The notes beneath the pieces are model-generated. The model did no database searches, was not told the origin of the DNA, and saw nothing but the letters and a program-made list of their open reading frames with translations. Shown here in pieces: positions 59,176 to 64,000 of a DNA stretch of 64,000 bases; within the stretch, counting starts at the first letter, position 1, and every line of letters starts with the position of its first letter. This stretch comes from Stereum hirsutum FP-91666 SS1 (taxonomy: Eukaryota > Basidiomycota > Agaricomycetes > Russulales > Stereaceae). Location of the stretch: the NCBI RefSeq assembly GCF_000264905.1, contig NW_006763139.1, forward strand, positions 1,156,313-1,220,312, given 5' to 3'. The position numbers were made by a program, and so were the translations under genes.

Positions 59176-60910
59176 AGCGCTCTGCACCTCTCGGCCACAC
59201 ATGGCACGCCCACTCACACCTTTACACCGAGTAACAGTCATGGCGCCCTTACCCTTCGAGTTTCCACTTGTCCCGCCGCTCCCTCCACTCATCCTTCCAC
59301 GTTCTTGATTCACGCCTCTCTACCAGCTCTGTGCCATTATCCAGCAACGATTGGCCCGCAGTCGTTCCCGCATCGTGTTCCGGTTTCGATCTCACCATTT
59401 CCATATCCCAAAAGCCCCTTCCAATATCCCAGTCGGACTCCCTCCATCGTATCTCTCAAGGCTGCCAATACCTCCGGCCATATCAGGACAATCACCTCTC
59501 AACGTGCTCGGCCGTCTCAGGTCCTGCTCCAGCTACAACGTCCCCTGAATAGGGAAAGAACTAGCTTTGTTCTTCACTTCCAGTCCCGCTATTCTGCTAT
59601 CTATGTGTTCCGATTGCATCGGCTTTACATTAGCCTGCACCCTCTGATTTTCTCTTCCCCCACGCCACCGATTGGTCTTCATACTTCTCCATACAGTCAT
59701 ACCTCCTGTTCGTTTCTTGTCAACGACATGTGACAGTATTGCTTCTTCCAGGATTGATATCCCTTCTATGCCCAACACCCATGTTCTTCGTACCCATCTC
59801 CTCCCTCGCGTCTGTAACGCCCACAAGATATCGCTCCAGCATGCACTTCCGCATCCTCTCGCATCCCATCCAATTTCCTTCTCATCATCGATCATTCCAT
59901 CATCAATTTCTCTTTCTTTATGCCTAACGACCCTCATACCTCTCCGCGTTTCTTTTTCCTATCTTCCCATGACTCCTCGTGTGCCTCTTTTGATCTCCTG
60001 ACTTATCACCTTTATTCTACTATCGGTCTACCGTTGGCCCCTTTTCCCATTCTTGGTCCCGTCACATACACTCTCGCCATCGTGCTTGCTTCCTGCACCA
60101 CTGTTCTGTTTTCTCCGTTTGGTCTACTATGTTTCGTTCTCTCGAGCTATCGATCTATTCTCCTCTCCTCTCCATCCACGTACTCGGTACATACTGCGTA
60201 TTGTACATATCATCATATTGTCTATATTGTTACCATCCTGCATACCCTGTCCACCCTTGATTATGGCTCTATTTTCAGTTATGATCCGTCCATCTCTGCT
60301 CGCCCGCAATCTTATACATCTCGCAACATCTCCATCGTCTGATTCTTTCTCTCATTGTTTCGCCGATGGACCCAATTGCCGGTGTCATCGCTCTAGATTC
60401 ACCTTCTAAAATCATCTCTCGATTGGACACGATTACTTCGAGAGTTATCTTTGGTTTTTGCGTAACCCCTTTCTGCCTTTCCCATCCCATCCGCGCCATT
60501 CCTCTCCCAACGTCCCATGAAATTCGGTTCTCGCCCTCTTCTGCTGCGCATATCTCTAGTACGGCGTCCATTGGGTCCTATCTACCGTCCAAGTTCATCT
60601 ATCTCACATCTGCCCCCGGGCCCTCGGTCTCTGTACCTCATCACCTCCGAGTGGCAGTTCAAGTCGTCTTCTTGTGTAAGACTCAGAAGTATAGGTTGGC
60701 TTTTGAACTGTGACGTGCTCAGTGGTTGTCTCTCTACGCAGGTTTTTTTTCCCTTCTACTTTCGAACGGAAGACCTTCCTGCCCCGGGTCCGGTTTCCTT
60801 GGGATTTTCTCTTCACCTACCGCGCCGCGTTATTCCTCTAGCCGTGGAACCCATGTATTCTTGGAGTAAGCTATCACAGGTACTCGTGTACATCTTTCGA
60901 TGATTGATTT
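59176..60910 (+). other. Long pyrimidine-rich tract downstream of the Rab gene
   Basis: About 1.7 kb in which the plus strand is strongly enriched in C and T with few purine runs. Open frames (longest 59920-60342, 140 codons, starting MPNDPHTSPR) follow from the bias in Ser/Leu/Pro codons and have no family signature. Likely a long 3' UTR and/or a non-coding transcript. Confidence 0.4.
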
Positions 60911-62113
60911 CAACAAGTAGCCTGCCTTCCAATCTAATCGTATTCTCCAGTTCTCCAGCTAATCCACTAGGAACCGTCGACATCACAGCAAACCCGCTAA
61001 CTTGAAGATTGCAGACCTGACTCCAAGGTACTACAATAGTGCGCGACCAGTGGATACTTCGTCTACTTCCTTCAATGTTAATGAAGGTCTAGCTGACGGT
61101 CTTAGCTTGGTGTTGATTCAATCCGAGCTGAGGCCTTCCTTACATTGGCAGATCAGGCCGGTAAAAGGTGCGTCTCCGACTCGGTCAGCCTAATGGCCTA
61201 TACAACTATACTAGCCCGGTGGGTCCCAGCCTTCACCGGCCGTGCGAACGTAGCGAAGGGCCATGCCTTGACTGCTCGTTCACAGTCATCAAAGGTAGTC
61301 GGTCTAAGTCCACTTGTCTTCGACCCCGACTGACGACGGGGCCTGGCAGTGACCGTCACTCGAGGGTCGTCTCAGCAAAATGCAGTACCATCTGAACCCT
61401 CCCCGACTTCCTCAACTAGAGCTCCTTTCCGTCCGGCCTCTGACTGTAGTGCTCCGACTGAAACTGCAACGTACTAGTGTGAGGCGGAAAGCGAGACGTG
61501 TACAAGGATACTCAGGCTAGTCAGCGCTTCATTCCGAAAAATACAAAGTATAATGACAAACAGTGGCCATGACCACGGAACAAGATACTCACCATAGAGA
61601 ACCAATTGTGAGACGGGTCGTCACAACGAGCAGAGATCAGAACCCAGACGGACGTCTAAGAGAGAACATAATGAGGGGAAAAGAGGACCATGAAATAAAT
61701 AGGGAGCCAAAGGAGAATATGCACGTGTCAACGAAGGGTATGTCGAAGTGCGACTGCCCAATGTTTTGACGGAGGAAGGATAAAAGCGGAGGAATTTCCC
61801 CACCGGAACTGAGAACGATGGGGGAAATGATAGAGCGTTGCGTTAACAGTGGGGCACATTTATATAGGGACCCATGCCCATATAGTTCTCAGAGAATTAG
61901 GGTTGCTCGCGGTGACTGTCAACTAGTTCCGCTTATCCACCGATCGGACGGTAATAGCAACAGTACTTAACCGAATAAGCAGAGGACGGATCGTCGGCTT
62001 TGGCTAAGTGGAGGCATTTGCATCCAGTAGGTGCTGTTACACAAAATATGGTCAGTCAGCAATCAACTGGGCACTTGACAGGACGGAGGTTATAGCTTGA
62101 GCTCGAAACAATA
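60911..62113. other. Intergenic, nothing recognised
   Basis: No coding signature, repeat or RNA gene seen on either strand. Confidence 0.35.
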
Positions 62114-62640
62114 TCAAGTTGAGAGACACGATTCAGAAGTGACTGTGGAAGGGCTCAACGCGTCACTAGGCGTCACTCCATCCAGATTCTCATGATCGCG
62201 CCACTCAAACTTTGGCTTAAACTTCCACCACTCGTTGGCTTTGATCGTTTGATCCCCCTTGGCGCTCAGAATGCTCTGTGTTACACTTTCTGTATTCATC
62301 TCAATCAGTTTCGCAAGTCCAGGTTGATATGTCTGCGCAAGTGTGCAGGAGTCAGTTTCGAGTCGTATGCGAAGATAATCAACATAGTGATCACAGTTGC
62401 CAACTTGACTCACCCCTCCCGCGTCCTTATAACGCTCCGAGCATCGCCAAGCTAGCGCTCGGACGTCGTGTGTACTTCAACGTGTTCGACTGAAGACTGA
62501 CCCTTGCGCATTTCGCATATGCATTGACGATATGAGCACTGCGGGTAATAAGAACAGAGACAGTCGGAGGATCAGGTGTCGTCGATAGACGGTTTAACTT
62601 GCGCGTTGTAGGATGCACTGAGCCCCTCTTGGAGCATGGT
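62114..62640 (-). CDS. Exon fragments of an unidentified minus-strand gene
   Basis: A plausible splice at GAGGG|GTGAGT (near 62415) to GCGCAG|ACATAT (near 62335) joins SERYKDAGG to TYQPGLAKLIEMNTESVTQS, continuing ILSAKGDQTIKANEWWKFKP and KFEWRDHENLDG, with a stop at 62114. The composition looks like real protein (WWKFKPKFEW) but I recognise no family. Upstream exons are unclear, so it may be a fragment. Confidence 0.3.
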
Positions 62641-63408
62641 TTTCACGACACATTTTGAGTGCAGAATAGGTCAAGTCCATCAAGAAACATCGTGGATTTC
62701 GCTGCATGGATAACAATTTCACCAGCATCCGAGCGAAACGGTGGAGCGAAAATTCGCTACCATTTAGAAACGTTTCACGATGTGTTTCGCTATCAATGTA
62801 ATGGTGATTTGCGAGCACTACCACTGAACCACCTCCCTTTGCTGCTCTCGATCATTTAGACACCATGAGAATGTTAATTGAGTACAATTATCCTACTGCT
62901 AATATACATATTGCCTAAAGTATGCCGCTCGTGACCCGTGTGAAGCCTGAACTCTCCATGTACATTGACGGTGACCTTTGACGTGTGCCTAAATATATAA
63001 AAGCGAGGCCGGAGATTCTGGTGACGGTAACGTACACGGAGGTGTAGCACAGCTGGGAGACCGAATGCTCCTGTTGCAAAGGAGGGTGAGATGAATAGGC
63101 GGCAGCGAGAAATAGAGCGAGGGCCAGTACTAGTCATTAGAAAAAATCAAAATGTCTACCCTGTGCTACAACGGCAAGCCGAAGGATGTCTTGTTAGCAA
63201 AGACTATGGAGAAGCAAAAGACAGAAAGAGACACACCTTTGTGCCTACGAATATTCTCACTGTTTCCAGTCTGCTCAATCAGAGTGTTATGGGCTCGCTG
63301 ATATTGACGCTCTTCGTGATGGTGGTGTAACTTGCAAGTAACTTGTCATCCTAGTGTGAGTGGATACTTATGTAGTAGAATGTGTGAACTTTTCGAGGGG
63401 GGCCTCGA

Positions 63409-63446
63409 CATTGACGACGACACCGACGACGACGACGACGACGACA
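63409..63446. repeat. GAC trinucleotide microsatellite
   Basis: Interrupted (GAC)n run of about 12 triplets near GACGACGACGACGACGACGA. On the minus strand it reads as a Ser run inside a short open frame without other support. The surroundings (62.8-64 kb) hold no gene that I can identify. Confidence 0.8.
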
Positions 63447-64000
63447 TGGTCATAGCCTTGACGAGCCGGTGAGGTGGTGGTACAGAGCAAAGAGCTACTT
63501 TGACTGACTTTGCATCACGAACGAAGCTCATAGCCGCCAATGACATCATAACCCCACACCGCTGCCACACGCCACAATAGCCCCCAAAAGCAATCTTCGC
63601 GTAACAGCTCGTGGATTTCACTCCCATCCTCTTGAAGCTCTATGGGAAGCGAAACAAGTTTCGCTGCAAATTCAGCGAACGATGAATTTCACCGCTCGTG
63701 ATATTGAAATCCACCCCCCTTCGGTCACACAGTGATGGGGCGACAGGCTACTCGGCGGATAGACCGGTAGGGCTTTTGCGCCATATCATGCGAGAGTTCA
63801 GAGTTCGGTATGAGTATCAGAGAGGGCATTAAGACAGCAGACAGTCATCCACCGTGCACTCGTGAATGCGAAGTACCAAATAAATAGCCGGGATGCAGTG
63901 GACATGGTATTCGAGGGACCGTCAACCGGCGAAAGGTTCACATAAGGGACATTGACTTACTACAACAATAAGAAGGCTTTATGGGGGACGGACATGGCAG

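Noticed and set aside
59920..60342. 140-codon plus-strand frame as a membrane-protein gene
   Set aside because: Its hydrophobic residues come from the CT-rich bias (Leu, Ser, Phe, Pro codons), and no family signature or splice pattern supports it.
62690..63720. Inverted GTGGATTTC / GAAATCCAC motifs as element ends
   Set aside because: Only about 9-12 bases match and the alignment falls apart beyond them.

Overview
The window looks like a nuclear contig from a filamentous basidiomycete, most likely an Agaricomycete. Genes are intron-dense, with 50-100 nt GT-AG introns on both strands. The content fits: RAD16, TRAPP subunit Trs65, mitochondrial complex I and mitoribosome proteins, a DUF6534-type seven-helix membrane protein, expanded P450s and a SWIM-type Mutator-like transposase. 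All exon structures below were traced by eye, so individual splice sites may be off by a few bases.

Layout. 1-2.0 kb: no convincing gene. 2.0-13 kb: four minus-strand genes (RAD16 repair translocase, WW-domain Gly/Pro/Gln-rich protein, HMG-box protein, F-box protein). 13.7-19.3 kb: a mobile region with a Mutator-like transposase carrying an in-frame stop, five 48-bp minisatellite units, and two nearly identical 137-bp direct repeats about 5.4 kb apart. 19.8-25.5 kb: a Cys-rich zinc-binding protein of unknown function, NDUFA12 and L-2-hydroxyglutarate dehydrogenase. 26.3-34.5 kb: a same-strand trio of P450, DUF6534-type membrane protein and P450, followed by an intron-containing tRNA. 35.4-39.8 kb: one long Trs65 gene broken by introns into apparently separate ORFs. 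40.0-40.4 kb: an intact 362-bp MITE with perfect 34-bp inverted termini. 41-45 kb: poorly coding DNA with several local tandem duplications.

45.2-51.3 kb is the most unusual part. A ~1,090-residue protein on the plus strand has a basic low-complexity N-terminus, a Walker A motif and a C-terminal segment resembling a restriction-endonuclease fold. It lies head-to-head with a shorter minus-strand relative that has lost a recognisable Walker A. Between them is a mosaic of direct and inverted repeats that encodes the same short basic peptide on both strands. This is the best candidate for an undescribed system. The architecture recalls NTPase-nuclease (Crinkler-type) proteins, but that assignment is inference.

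51.9-59.2 kb is housekeeping: mitoribosomal bL12m and the Hsp90 co-chaperone Cns1/TTC4 start head-to-head 58 bp apart, then cytosolic ribosomal protein eS7 and a Rab GTPase with a large low-complexity insertion. 59.2-60.9 kb is strongly pyrimidine-rich on the plus strand. 61-64 kb holds only fragments I could not identify.
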